Assembly: GCA_913019965.1 (NCBI GenBank)
Contig: CAJVZR010000019.1
Location: forward strand, 1-56,561
Direction of reading: 5' to 3'
DNA from: an uncultured Oleispira sp.
Lineage (GTDB): Bacteria > Pseudomonadota > Gammaproteobacteria > Pseudomonadales > Oceanobacteraceae
DNA length: 56,561 nucleotides
Shown here: one piece after another, positions 44,552-53,779 of the stretch
Layout of the letters: each line of letters starts with the position of its first letter
Numbering within the stretch: position 1 is the first letter of the stretch
Notes under the pieces: generated by a model
What the model saw: only the letters and a program-made list of their open reading frames with translations
What the model was told of the DNA's origin: nothing
The model's database searches: none
Program-made: the position numbers and the translations under genes

Positions 44552-46849
44552 CTATATTTTCCTGGCACGTATTCGAACAAGTACAGTAAGCAAAGCAAAC
44601 AACCACATCCAAGTGACTGATATAGCACCAGCAGTTTCTTCTGTGGTAATGGTCGTTGTACGAATTGTACCTACATCATCTTTTGTACTCACATTACTAG
44701 CGGTTTTAACAATTGCATTCTCAAATAAACCGGACAGTGTGAATATTTGAGGATTTCCTGCGGTATTGGAGCCTGCTTGCCAATCCGCTGTACCATAAAA
44801 GTTAATTGTCGAACCGTTTTCAGAATAGCTAAGCCCTAATACACCTTCGGTATCATTTATTTCTGTTAACTGAGAAATAGTTGAAGTTAAACGACTAAAA
44901 AGGAATACCTCAGCATTCGATGATAAATTATCACCATTTAGGCTTTCTCTGCTGACAAATACAACTCTTGCACCATCTGCTGAAATATCTGAATAACCAG
45001 AATCTAGAGTAGAAGAGTTGGTAATCTGTTCTATAACTGCAGATTCGAAGTTTGCAATAAATACATTACCGGTACCAGAAGCACCGCCTGCTATTAGAGG
45101 AGCATAGCTTGAGAAGGTTAAATATTCACCATTGGCTGAAATTTTTGCAAAACCGGAATCAAAATTATCATCCATAGTTAATTGCTTTAATATTCCAGTT
45201 TTCGTACTGCCTGTAAAAATTTGGAATTTTAAATTTGGATTAATACCAAACACATCACTCATTGAACTTGTAACAAATTTTTCACCTCGAAAATCAAGAT
45301 CCAAGCCATAGACATTTACTCCAGCATTGAAGTCAGATAGTTGAACAAAAATGTCTGCACTTCTTAAATAACTATATATTTCATAATTTCCAGAGTTATC
45401 AATTCCAGCGAGATTGGTATTACTAATAAATAATAATGTCTCACCGGTATAATCAAGTGCAAGGCTATTAAGATCTGTCGTCGCACTCATGTCGGTAGCA
45501 ATCTGTTTAACCGTGTCATTTTCTAAATCGAACAGAAAAACTTCTCTTGAAGCATCGACATTAGAGCGAGAAGGGTCAATGTCAATATCACAAACCGCAG
45601 CTGCCCACTTGCCATCACCCGATATCGTAACGGCATAGCATTGGTCTGGATTCGATATATTGGTTAATTGTTGGTACGTATTATTGGATACGTCATAAAC
45701 ATACAAGTCTGCGGCACCTGGAGACTTAGGCTCTGCAGTCAGTGCATCATTCGAAAGAAAAATTACTTTATTTGCATCATAAGAGCTTTTAGCTTGGTAA
45801 GAACTCGCAAGCTCATTCATTGTGAATTGTTCGGTTTCTACTATTACTAACTGCACAGCAATATCAAATGTAGTGAATAGGTTGTCTGCACTTTTAACTC
45901 TAATTAGAACTTTATTATCTTTAAGGTCATTACCTTCTAGGACTGTTACATCGAATGGAGTCGATAAAGTTGAGTTGGCATTAATCGTTATCGAAGTAGG
46001 GCCATTAACGGTCGCTGTTACGCCAACTGTCGTTAAATACTGTAATTCGACATCGATAGCTGTATTAAAAGTGCTTTCTAATTCAAGATTCCTATTCTGA
46101 GTAATGCCTATTCCGGACCTAACAATCATTTTCTCACTGTTCAACGTAGGTGTAACAGAGGACTGGTTAATATACTTAATTGCAAAAGGTGTTGAAAAAG
46201 GGGGTTGATTGTTTTGGTTGCCATTGCCTGAACCGAACCATACTTCTTGGCCAATAGTCGCGTCTTTTAAAATACCAATAGTGTAATCTTGGCCATTTGC
46301 ACCATAAAGATTCTGATAATGCACCTCGATTTCGTTAGTATTTTCAAATAATTTAAACTGCAATGTGATATTACCACCACCACCCCAAACTTGAGTATTA
46401 GTGAATTGGATAATCATACGTCTATTTGGCGCAGTACCTTTTACCAGCGCATGTACCTGCCCACCGATAAGACTAGGGTTAAGGTCACCCCACCAACCTA
46501 AAATTGATGAACCTAATTTAGTGAAAGCTCCAGAAGACGGAATAGTTTCTGGATTATAATCTAAATTGTTAGTTGTAAATGAGATAACTGTTTTAGAAGT
46601 TAAATATAAACTTGTGTAGCTTGAATCATAAAATTCAAATGGAAAACCAATATTAATAGTTTCAACATCATCGCCACTTAAAGGAATAAGCGTGCTTGAT
46701 GGCTCTATAGATATATCTTCAAAATTATAAGAGAAATTAGATTCATTAGAATCGATGTAATAATAACCACCACCATCTATCGAACTTTTAAACGCCATTA
46801 CCTGCCAAGACAAAACCGACAGTAATAAAACAACCAATCCACGAACCAT
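44552..46849 (-). CDS. Surface or secreted beta-propeller protein with sorting-type C-terminus
   Basis: A 765-aa protein with a signal peptide (residues 1-19, ending QVMA). The N-terminal domain (about 20-230) has GYYYIDSNES, GFPFEFYDSSYTSLYL and GWWGDLNPSLIGGQV, like the plexin/NIDO-like modules on some exported proteases and adhesins. An Ig-like linker follows, and then TolB/WD40-like blades from about 330 to 700, each with the SxDGxxxxF pattern (ISGDGKWAAAVC, ISADGARVVFVS). The end has Ala-Gly-Ala, a hydrophobic stretch WMWLFALLTVLV and RIRARK. This tripartite pattern resembles GlyGly-CTERM sorting signals. Function is unknown. Confidence 0.72.
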   Translation of the reverse strand: MVRGLVVLLLSVLSWQVMAFKSSIDGGGYYYIDSNESNFSYNFEDISIEPSSTLIPLSGDDVETINIGFPFEFYDSSYTSLYLTSKTVISFTTNNLDYNPETIPSSGAFTKLGSSILGWWGDLNPSLIGGQVHALVKGTAPNRRMIIQFTNTQVWGGGGNITLQFKLFENTNEIEVHYQNLYGANGQDYTIGILKDATIGQEVWFGSGNGNQNNQPPFSTPFAIKYINQSSVTPTLNSEKMIVRSGIGITQNRNLELESTFNTAIDVELQYLTTVGVTATVNGPTSITINANSTLSTPFDVTVLEGNDLKDNKVLIRVKSADNLFTTFDIAVQLVIVETEQFTMNELASSYQAKSSYDANKVIFLSNDALTAEPKSPGAADLYVYDVSNNTYQQLTNISNPDQCYAVTISGDGKWAAAVCDIDIDPSRSNVDASREVFLFDLENDTVKQIATDMSATTDLNSLALDYTGETLLFISNTNLAGIDNSGNYEIYSYLRSADIFVQLSDFNAGVNVYGLDLDFRGEKFVTSSMSDVFGINPNLKFQIFTGSTKTGILKQLTMDDNFDSGFAKISANGEYLTFSSYAPLIAGGASGTGNVFIANFESAVIEQITNSSTLDSGYSDISADGARVVFVSRESLNGDNLSSNAEVFLFSRLTSTISQLTEINDTEGVLGLSYSENGSTINFYGTADWQAGSNTAGNPQIFTLSGLFENAIVKTASNVSTKDDVGTIRTTTITTEETAGAISVTWMWLFALLTVLVRIRARKI

Positions 46850-46930
46850 AATTTACATCCTATAAATCGAAAAAGTTATTTTCAAAATAAACTCAAAGAA
46901 TTTATTTGGGAAATAACTAAATTAATCATT

Positions 46931-46964
46931 AAAAAAGCCATGCGGTTACCCGCATGGCTTTATT
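46931..46964 (-). terminator. Rho-independent terminator of the 1101-aa lipoprotein gene
   Basis: On the minus strand, AAGCCATGCGG, a GTAA loop and CCGCATGGCTT followed by TTTT form a perfect 11-base stem. It lies just after the stop of the minus-strand gene. Confidence 0.92.
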
Positions 46965-46982
46965 CGACTAATAATCTAACGA

Positions 46983-49900
46983 TTAGATATCAGTACTTCC
47001 TAAAGTTGTAATAGCAGCATCATTATCATCCCATTTACTACCAATTGAAACAATGTCAAGCCCAGCAAGACCAGGATCGATTTCAAATGAGTTACCAGTT
47101 ACAGGAGCATCAGCATCAATATCTAGTCTCAGAACACTACCATCGTCAGTCAATGTTAGAGTCCCTGTTGAGGTAGGCTCGATAGTCAGAGCACCAAGAT
47201 TAAATTTGGCGGCAATTTCTACACCCGTTAACTTATTATCTTCAGCCTCGGCACCTAGATTTGCATCACTCAAATCAATTTGATGAGTAAAGCGATACGT
47301 AATTGTAAATGAGTTACCAGAGATACTTGATGTTTGAACAGTGTAATCAAAATCATCTACGTCATCTCGGATTACAACCCCAGGAATTGCTACTGCTGGA
47401 ACAGAGCCCGCGCCAGTATCATCCCAGTTCGCCCAAGACGTACCTAGAAGATCCTCCACATTTTCCGTGATAATTATGCCGTGAGCACGGTCTTCTGTAC
47501 TCGCACTATCATCACCATCGTGGTCAAAAGTATTACGATCGAATACTGTTTCACTGTCTAGGTCAGCTGGAGTAATCGTAACTTCATTTCCATCCACAGC
47601 AGTATTAGCAGCAGTAGAAGTAATTGTAACGTTATCTACAATATCGGTACTAGTTGGGTCAAGTACAAACTTGGCACCAACAGGAACAAATACATCCTCA
47701 TTATATGTAAGAATGATCTTGCCTCCGTAATACCTAGCACTTTCCAACATAGGTGGCATTAAATCACGAACGACTACCATGGCATTGTTTTCAGTTGCCG
47801 GAGTATTACCGTTAGCATCTACAATAACACCAGTGAAATCAATCACTCGTCCATGATCTTGGTTAGCAAAATCAATTACATCTGGAACCGTCACATGAAT
47901 AAGATCCGCACTAGGATCTGGTAGGTTTGGATCATTAACATCTAATGACTGGTCATTTACCAACACATTATTTTGAGCAGTCCAACCCGCCAAAACTTGA
48001 GCTATTCCAGTGCTAGTACCAGTAACTACAGGAGTTCCTGAAAGAGTGATATCTTCTGAGAAGGCAATACCCATAGTACGCTCACCAACAGACCAGGCCG
48101 CAAATGCTTGAGCATCATAAGCTGAATAACCTGCTGTGATACCCGCCATATTCACATCGATTTCGCCATCAGAGGTATTAATACTGTTAGCAGGATCAAC
48201 AACACCATCTTGCATCAACGCTTGAACTGCATTCCATGTACTAGCAACAGGCAATGCAATCGTTTCATTTGCTTGTGGAGTTAATAAACGTGGAGTTACG
48301 TTAACAATTGGGGTGCCCATAGCAGCTGGAGTTAGATCAGCTAATTCACCACCATCACCATAGCTAACACCAACGGTTGCATTAGTTTTTAAACCCTGGC
48401 CATAGCTGCTTTGCTTAACTGTAGTAGGAGCAATTTGATCAAGTAGCAACACATTACTTGATTCATCTACAGTACCAAAACTAGTCAATGATGAAATTGT
48501 TAATGTATCATTTGGCTCTGCGCCATCAACCAATAAGTTCAATGTCCCCTCAAAATCATCAACCAAGGTGATTTCTACGTCGAGTGCATTTGAATCATTA
48601 GCACTTAATGTTTGATCTGGAGCAACAACAGTAAAGTTTTTTAAAGAACCTGACGCATCTGTTAGCTCTAAACGATAATTACTAGACTGAGTCGTTTCAT
48701 TAATTACGAACTGAACTCGCGCAACATCCGTTGCTACTGATGCTGGAGTAGGGCTTGTTGTAATACCTGGCTCAGAATAAGTCGATATTGCTAAAGCTGA
48801 TAAGCGTGCAGCTGCATCAGGAGCGTTTAGTTGCTCAATCGTAAGGTCGTCACTACGAACTGTGCCAGTATCAACATCGGCAAACGTCGAATTTGAGCTT
48901 TGTAGTAACTCGAAGTCACTAGTGCCACCATCAGTAAATTGCTGAGCCAAATCAACAACTGCACCCGCATCTGTTACAGGGTCAGAAAAGGTTTGTAATG
49001 TTAACTTAACAGCATTCGAACTAGTAAGAGTACCGTAATCAGAATCATAGTCCGGTGTAGATTTACCTTGGAAGTCTGCAACTGGACCAGCTTCAAGTAA
49101 GTTACCAGCAATATCTTGGAAGTCTACATCGCTTAAATAAATCGCAAATGTTTGACCCTGTGCAATCGCAGCGGATGTTGTAATTGTTAAAGAATGACCG
49201 TCTTCACTCAAATCAAAGTCAGCAACCTCAATTCTCTCTTGTAACGTTTCGTTGTACAGGTAAATAGAGTTCTCATCTACCAGCTGCTGAAGTGGCTCAG
49301 AGAAGTTAATTGTTAGACCCTGCGTACCATCTAGGTCATCATTTAATAACCCAGTTGCAGCATTAACAACTACACCATTAACAGAAGCAACAAATGGCTC
49401 TATAACGTCTTCAGAAGTAATCAGCTCAGCAGTAATCGTACCTATGTTTTGAACGGTCACTTCAGGTGTAGTATCGAAGCTAGCTGCTGCTGGAGCTCCA
49501 CCGATTCCATCTTCTAACTGTAAGCCAGCCCAACCTTCAACAGCAATATCGAAATCAGCATCGACAGGTAGGTTTGTAAAAGTAAACATACCATCATCAT
49601 CAGTCGCGACTTGATATGAAGCAACGCCGTAGCTTGTTGCTGAACCGCCATTTTGAACTTGCTGTTGAGCTACACCATTGACCTGAGTTAATTCAAGACC
49701 AACAACTGTACCAATAACTTTTTCACCTGATTCTTTGTCACGTAAATAGCCTGTAACAGTAGACTGCAAAGCAGGAACAACTGTAATACCTGCTGATACC
49801 GCTAATCCATCAGTAGTAACGATTGCCAATAATGCATCTTCAGTATTACCACTGGCACCATCGATAGTTTGAACGATAGTAGAAGCTTGAGGGCTTACAG

Positions 49901-50288
49901 AAACAGTTGCAGATAAGTAACCGGCTGCTGGAACAATAGAAACCTGAATAGCAGTTGCTGATTCAGCATCTGTGCCACCAGTAAAACCAGTCACAGGAAC
50001 ATTAGAAATAGCATATGCGCCATTTGCATCTGTTGTAGCTGCAGTGCTACCAATACTTACGCGTGCGCCAACAACAGGGTTACCATTAGTATCTTGAACA
50101 AGACCTAAAATCTGCGCAAGCGGTGTAGCTTGGTCAGTGATTGAGATGCGGCTTGCATCTTCTTGAACAGTCGTTGAATTAGTATTTGATTTATTACCAT
50201 CAACAAGACAACCTGTTAGTAAAGTTGTCGTCGATACAAGCGCGATAGCAGTTGCTAGTTTCGCCTTATGAAAGATTTTGCGTTCCAT
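46983..50288 (-). CDS. Large surface lipoprotein with carboxypeptidase-regulatory-like and Ig-like domains
   Basis: A 1101-aa lipoprotein. The signal peptide ends in LTGC with the lipidated cysteine at C27. Position +2 is Leu, not Asp, so it should reach the outer membrane. A carboxypeptidase-regulatory-like domain follows (GLVQDTNGNPVVGARVSIG, then TTDANGAYAISNVPV, residues 60-115), with a second at about 175-265. A Big_5/SbsA-like Ig domain is at about 320-400 (GLTINFSEPLQQLVDENS), and more Ig-like repeats follow to the end. The composition is rich in Asp, Thr, Ala and Val, with low Lys and Cys. It may be an adhesin or matrix protein. The function is not known. Confidence 0.75.
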   Translation of the reverse strand: MERKIFHKAKLATAIALVSTTTLLTGCLVDGNKSNTNSTTVQEDASRISITDQATPLAQILGLVQDTNGNPVVGARVSIGSTAATTDANGAYAISNVPVTGFTGGTDAESATAIQVSIVPAAGYLSATVSVSPQASTIVQTIDGASGNTEDALLAIVTTDGLAVSAGITVVPALQSTVTGYLRDKESGEKVIGTVVGLELTQVNGVAQQQVQNGGSATSYGVASYQVATDDDGMFTFTNLPVDADFDIAVEGWAGLQLEDGIGGAPAAASFDTTPEVTVQNIGTITAELITSEDVIEPFVASVNGVVVNAATGLLNDDLDGTQGLTINFSEPLQQLVDENSIYLYNETLQERIEVADFDLSEDGHSLTITTSAAIAQGQTFAIYLSDVDFQDIAGNLLEAGPVADFQGKSTPDYDSDYGTLTSSNAVKLTLQTFSDPVTDAGAVVDLAQQFTDGGTSDFELLQSSNSTFADVDTGTVRSDDLTIEQLNAPDAAARLSALAISTYSEPGITTSPTPASVATDVARVQFVINETTQSSNYRLELTDASGSLKNFTVVAPDQTLSANDSNALDVEITLVDDFEGTLNLLVDGAEPNDTLTISSLTSFGTVDESSNVLLLDQIAPTTVKQSSYGQGLKTNATVGVSYGDGGELADLTPAAMGTPIVNVTPRLLTPQANETIALPVASTWNAVQALMQDGVVDPANSINTSDGEIDVNMAGITAGYSAYDAQAFAAWSVGERTMGIAFSEDITLSGTPVVTGTSTGIAQVLAGWTAQNNVLVNDQSLDVNDPNLPDPSADLIHVTVPDVIDFANQDHGRVIDFTGVIVDANGNTPATENNAMVVVRDLMPPMLESARYYGGKIILTYNEDVFVPVGAKFVLDPTSTDIVDNVTITSTAANTAVDGNEVTITPADLDSETVFDRNTFDHDGDDSASTEDRAHGIIITENVEDLLGTSWANWDDTGAGSVPAVAIPGVVIRDDVDDFDYTVQTSSISGNSFTITYRFTHQIDLSDANLGAEAEDNKLTGVEIAAKFNLGALTIEPTSTGTLTLTDDGSVLRLDIDADAPVTGNSFEIDPGLAGLDIVSIGSKWDDNDAAITTLGSTDI

Positions 50289-50348
50289 TTAAAAACTCCG
50301 TAAGCACAATACAAATGACTTAGCGATTAGGGCTAAGAAAAAATTATC

Positions 50349-50402
50349 CAAGGAGAAATTCAGAATACAGAGGGGGTGATTACCGGACTCACGTATTCCT
50401 TG
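50349..50402 (-). promoter_or_regulatory. Potentially structured mRNA leader of the large lipoprotein gene
   Basis: On the minus strand, CAAG (start 50402) and GAATAC can pair with GTATTC (50368-50363) and CTTG (ending at 50349), with one bulge of about ten bases. A small hairpin GTGA/TCAC lies inside, and a C-run follows it. The element is 60-110 bases before the start codon of the 1101-aa gene. It matches no riboswitch class I know. Folding is by eye only. Confidence 0.3.
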
Positions 50403-50518
50403 TCTCAGTGTGGAAAATATTGTGCCTAAGTGTTTTTAGGAAAGCGAATAGTTAGACCAAAACTACGACCATAGCATTAGTTAAATTCATCAAAGTTTGT
50501 CTTAGTTCAAATTTTAAA

Positions 50519-50546
50519 TAAAGCATACTAATTTTAGTATGCTTTA
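50519..50546 (-). terminator. Terminator of the sutA-like gene
   Basis: AAAGCATACTA, an ATTT-type loop and TAGTATGCTTT form a perfect stem, followed on the minus strand by a T-rich stretch. It lies 22 bases after the sutA-like stop. Confidence 0.82.
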
Positions 50547-50567
50547 ACTATTGTTAAGCATAAAGTC

Positions 50568-50831
50568 TTAAATTGGACGACTGCCATAATTAGATTCAGG
50601 CTTCTTCGGCGGATCTGCACGCACATTCGCGTCTACTGAAGTGATGCCGCCACCTTGAGCTAAGAACGCTTCAACTTCAGAAGCGACTTCATCACGCTGG
50701 CGTTTACGCTCAGCAATGGTTGCACTGTTTGGCATATCATCATTATGACTATGATAGCCCTCAGCATGCACTTTTGGTTTTTCTTCTTTCTTCGCACTTG
50801 CTGCTGTTTCAGTTGTTTTATTGTCAGACAT
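50568..50831 (-). CDS. sutA: SutA-like RNA polymerase-binding regulator
   Basis: An 87-aa mostly disordered protein. The C-terminal half, IAERKRQRDEVASEVEAFLA followed by QGG and VRADPPKKPESNYGSRPI, closely matches SutA of Pseudomonas aeruginosa as I remember it (ending ADPPKKPDSKYGSRPI). SutA binds RNA polymerase beta and raises ribosomal gene expression during slow growth. The N-terminal tail here is shorter and mixed Lys/Glu rather than strongly acidic. Its place next to amtB and glnK agrees with the Pseudomonas locus as I recall it. Confidence 0.82.
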   Translation of the reverse strand: MSDNKTTETAASAKKEEKPKVHAEGYHSHNDDMPNSATIAERKRQRDEVASEVEAFLAQGGGITSVDANVRADPPKKPESNYGSRPI

Positions 50832-50976
50832 AATGTCAGCTCCTTCTATATCAATTAACTTTCCAAAACCCTGACATCAGGTTGTCAATATTTATAGTAG
50901 AAGCTCAGCATTTTGCCAGTAAATCAGGCAATTTTTTACATTTCATGTCAGTTGTATTTTTCTTACAGGCATAAAA

Positions 50977-51006
50977 AAACCCTCTCTAGTTGCCTAAAGA
51001 GGGTTT
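50977..51006 (-). terminator. Rho-independent terminator of amtB
   Basis: AAACCCTCT and AGAGGGTTT form the stem, followed on the minus strand by TTTT. It lies 32 bases after the amtB stop and separates it from the sutA-like gene. Confidence 0.9.
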
Positions 51007-51037
51007 CTTATCAGACGTTAAGTCTTAGAGAGAGAGC

Positions 51038-52306
51038 TTATTTATTTGTAAACTCTGGGTATGCTTCCATACCACACTCAGCTAGATCAACACCTTCGTA
51101 TTCTTCTTCTTCAGTAACTCGTAGACCCATGATGGCTTTCAATACCAACCAAGTTACGAATGAAGCACCAAATACCCATACGAAGATCGTTACAGCGCCT
51201 ACAAGCTGACCAACAATCGTTGCACCATCGTTAGTGAAAGGAACAACCAATAGACCGAATAAACCAACAACACCGTGTACAGAGATAGCACCTACTGGAT
51301 CATCAAGCTTAGCTTTATCTAGAGCCAAGATCGCTACAACAACAATCAGACCACCAATCAAACCAATGAGCGTTGCTTCTAAAGGAGTAGGCGTAGAAGG
51401 CTCAGCTGTAATGGCTACTAGACCCGCCAATGCACCGTTAAGAGCCATTGTTAGATCCGCTTTTTTGAACAAGATGCGAGCTAGTAATAGAGCACCAATC
51501 AAACCACCTGCAGCTGCTGCGTTAGTATTCATGAATACAACGGCTACAGAGTGAGCGCTTGCGATATCGCCAAGCTTTAATACAGAACCACCGTTGAAAC
51601 CGAACCAACCCATCCACAGGATGAATGTACCTAACGTTGCTAGAGGAAGGTTAGCACCTGGAATCGCGTTAACTTCACCGTTCTTACCGTACTTACCCTT
51701 ACGAGCACCTAATAAGATAACACCTGCTAGAGCAGCGGCTGCACCAGCCATGTGAACGATACCAGAACCGGCAAAGTCAGAGAAACCGAAGTCATCACCT
51801 AAAGAGAAAAGACCGAATACAGATTGACCACCCCAAGTCCAAGAACCTTCCATTGGGTAGATAACACCTGTCATTACCACTGCGAAAGCTAGGAAAGACC
51901 AAAGCTTCATACGCTCAGCAACTGCACCAGAAACGATCGACATAGCTGTAGCTACGAATACAACCTGGAAGAAGAAGTCAGAAGCGCCTGAGTAAATTGA
52001 ACCGCCGTTGAAGCCATCTTCACGAGCAGCGTAATCAGCTAATACTGCAGCAGAATCTACGTCAGTAATACCTGAAAGGAAAAGACCGCCGTCATACATG
52101 ATTGCATAACCGCAAATTAGATACATAGTACAAGAGATCGCAAACAAGGCGACGTTCTTGGTTAAGATTTCAGTCGTATTCTTAGAGCGAACAAGACCCG
52201 CTTCTAACATGGCGAAACCTGCCGCCATCCACATAACTAATGCACCGCACACCAAGAAATAAAAGGTGTCCATTGCATATTGCAATTCAAAAATTTGGTT
52301 TTCCAT
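51038..52306 (-). CDS. amtB: Ammonium transporter AmtB
   Basis: A 422-aa inner-membrane channel. ATG 52306 is chosen because GGAGGG precedes it; an ATG at 52333 adds nine residues. About eleven helices are present. The pore twin histidines are in GSGIVHMAGAAAALAG and VGAISVHGVVGLFG, and FAMLEAGLVRSKN is the signature helix. It lies downstream of glnK on the same strand, the standard pair in which GlnK blocks the channel when nitrogen is ample. The glnK-amtB gap is 118 bases. Confidence 0.96.
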   Translation of the reverse strand: MENQIFELQYAMDTFYFLVCGALVMWMAAGFAMLEAGLVRSKNTTEILTKNVALFAISCTMYLICGYAIMYDGGLFLSGITDVDSAAVLADYAAREDGFNGGSIYSGASDFFFQVVFVATAMSIVSGAVAERMKLWSFLAFAVVMTGVIYPMEGSWTWGGQSVFGLFSLGDDFGFSDFAGSGIVHMAGAAAALAGVILLGARKGKYGKNGEVNAIPGANLPLATLGTFILWMGWFGFNGGSVLKLGDIASAHSVAVVFMNTNAAAAGGLIGALLLARILFKKADLTMALNGALAGLVAITAEPSTPTPLEATLIGLIGGLIVVVAILALDKAKLDDPVGAISVHGVVGLFGLLVVPFTNDGATIVGQLVGAVTIFVWVFGASFVTWLVLKAIMGLRVTEEEEYEGVDLAECGMEAYPEFTNK

Positions 52307-52424
52307 GGAAAGCCCTCCGCATAGGCTTAACAATGAATCAGAATATCTGACTCAAAATGATATTTGTCTTCTTTTTGTCTGTTCTACTGATACTCGAAAG
52401 AATCAGCGAAAACACATAAAAAGA

Positions 52425-52775
<351 letters not shown>

Positions 52776-52799
52776 TTAAGATTAAAAATTTGGAAATTT

Positions 52800-52823
52800 G
52801 AGCCCTTGCGGAGGCAAGGGCTC
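52800..52823 (-). terminator. Hairpin between porin and glnK (terminator or attenuator)
   Basis: GAGCCCTTGC and GCAAGGGCTC form a perfect ten-base stem with a four-base loop. On the minus strand it is followed by AAATTTCC rather than a strong T-run, so it may only partly stop transcription. It lies between the TorF porin stop and the glnK start. Confidence 0.65.
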
Positions 52824-52838
52824 ATTGTAAGCTATTTA

Positions 52839-53525
52839 TTACTCGATAGGCAGGCTGTAAGAAACAACAAACTGTGGAGATGCACCAGAATTACCTGAAG
52901 ACTGAGCTACGATTTTACTCGCTGTGAAAGTGATGTTGTCGTTATAAGCATAGCTAACATCCATGTGAGTGTATGCACCCTTACCATCGTCTTCCAAGTC
53001 AGTAGTAACACCTACTAGACCATAGAACTTATCTACACCATAACCAACGCTGTTATAAATGTAGTCACCACCGTTATCGTTGAAGTAAGTGCTGAAATCA
53101 ACACCAGCAGCAGATAAGTTTAAGTAAAGTTCAGTAACATCACCTAGCTCATCTTTAGTAGCAGTGATGTTATTAGTTGTATCTGCCACAGCTTCTTCAG
53201 ATTGTGATGGATAGATGTAAGAAGCGTAACCGATGTCATAGCTTAATACGCCCGCTTCACCAGCAAAACCGAAATAGATATCGTACTCAGAACCGTTTGT
53301 AGTATCACCAGAAGATGCCCAAGCACCCACATAAACACCAGATTCATGGCCATAATCCAAGCTACCAGATACAACAGCTTCTCCATCGCTTAAAGAAGTA
53401 CCACGATATAAGTAAGAGCTAGCAATATCTACAGAGGCAGATACTTCAGCTTGAGTTGTTGCAGTAGCTGCTAGGCCAGCAGTCATTGCAGTGGCAAGAG
53501 CGATTGCTTGAGTTAATTTAGTCAT
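52839..53525 (-). CDS. TorF family putative porin (TIGR02001)
   Basis: A 228-aa outer-membrane protein. The signal peptide MTKLTQAIALATAMTAGLAA ends near TQAEV. The mature start EVSASVDIASSYLYRGTSLSDGE is typical of TIGR02001 porins, and many alternating beta strands follow, with IYFGFAG and the end FVVSYSLPIE. These proteins are predicted small diffusion channels of unknown substrate. The gene is preceded by a sigma-54 promoter and followed by glnK and amtB, so a role in uptake of a nitrogen compound such as urea or ammonium is likely by context. Confidence 0.85.
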   Translation of the reverse strand: MTKLTQAIALATAMTAGLAATATTQAEVSASVDIASSYLYRGTSLSDGEAVVSGSLDYGHESGVYVGAWASSGDTTNGSEYDIYFGFAGEAGVLSYDIGYASYIYPSQSEEAVADTTNNITATKDELGDVTELYLNLSAAGVDFSTYFNDNGGDYIYNSVGYGVDKFYGLVGVTTDLEDDGKGAYTHMDVSYAYNDNITFTASKIVAQSSGNSGASPQFVVSYSLPIE

Positions 53526-53612
53526 TTGGACTTTCCTTCTTCAGTTTTGAATAACTGTGTCGTGACCTTTAAATAAGATCACGCACCGTTTTTATTTATG
53601 TATCTGTCTCAT

Positions 53613-53629
53613 TGCAGAGTGCGTGCCAA
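53613..53629 (-). promoter_or_regulatory. Sigma-54 (-24/-12) promoter of the porin gene
   Basis: On the minus strand TTGGCACGCACTCTGCA has GG and GC with exactly ten bases between them, matching TGGCACG-N4-TTGCA with one change. It lies about 90 bases before the porin start. Nitrogen genes with PII/Amt neighbours are classically NtrC/sigma-54 dependent. Confidence 0.8.
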
Positions 53630-53641
53630 CTTTCAGAAAGC

Positions 53642-53682
53642 CCGTATTTTCAAGGGTTTAGTAGTTAAGTATGAAAATACGG
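53642..53682. repeat. 11-bp perfect inverted repeat between urtE and the porin promoter
   Basis: CCGTATTTTCA (53642-53652) and TGAAAATACGG (53672-53682) are exact reverse complements with a 19-base loop. It may act as the urtE terminator on the minus strand, though the following T-content is modest, or as a binding dyad between the upstream repeats and the sigma-54 promoter. Confidence 0.55.
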
Positions 53683-53702
53683 CTAACATACGTTGTTAAT
53701 AT

Positions 53703-53740
53703 TGGTGCATTCCATGGTGGTGCGGCCCACTTATGGTGCA
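53703..53740 (-). promoter_or_regulatory. Three TGGTGC repeats, possible NtrC half-sites
   Basis: TGGTGC occurs at 53703-53708, 53718-53723 and 53734-53739, spaced 15 and 16 bases. GGTGCA is half of the NtrC dyad TGCACC-N5-GGTGCA. None forms a full dyad; the third is the closest. They are about 75-125 bases upstream of the sigma-54 promoter, a usual enhancer distance. Confidence 0.45.
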
Positions 53741-53779
53741 CGAATATCAATACATCGCACTAATGTGGCACGTTTTACA

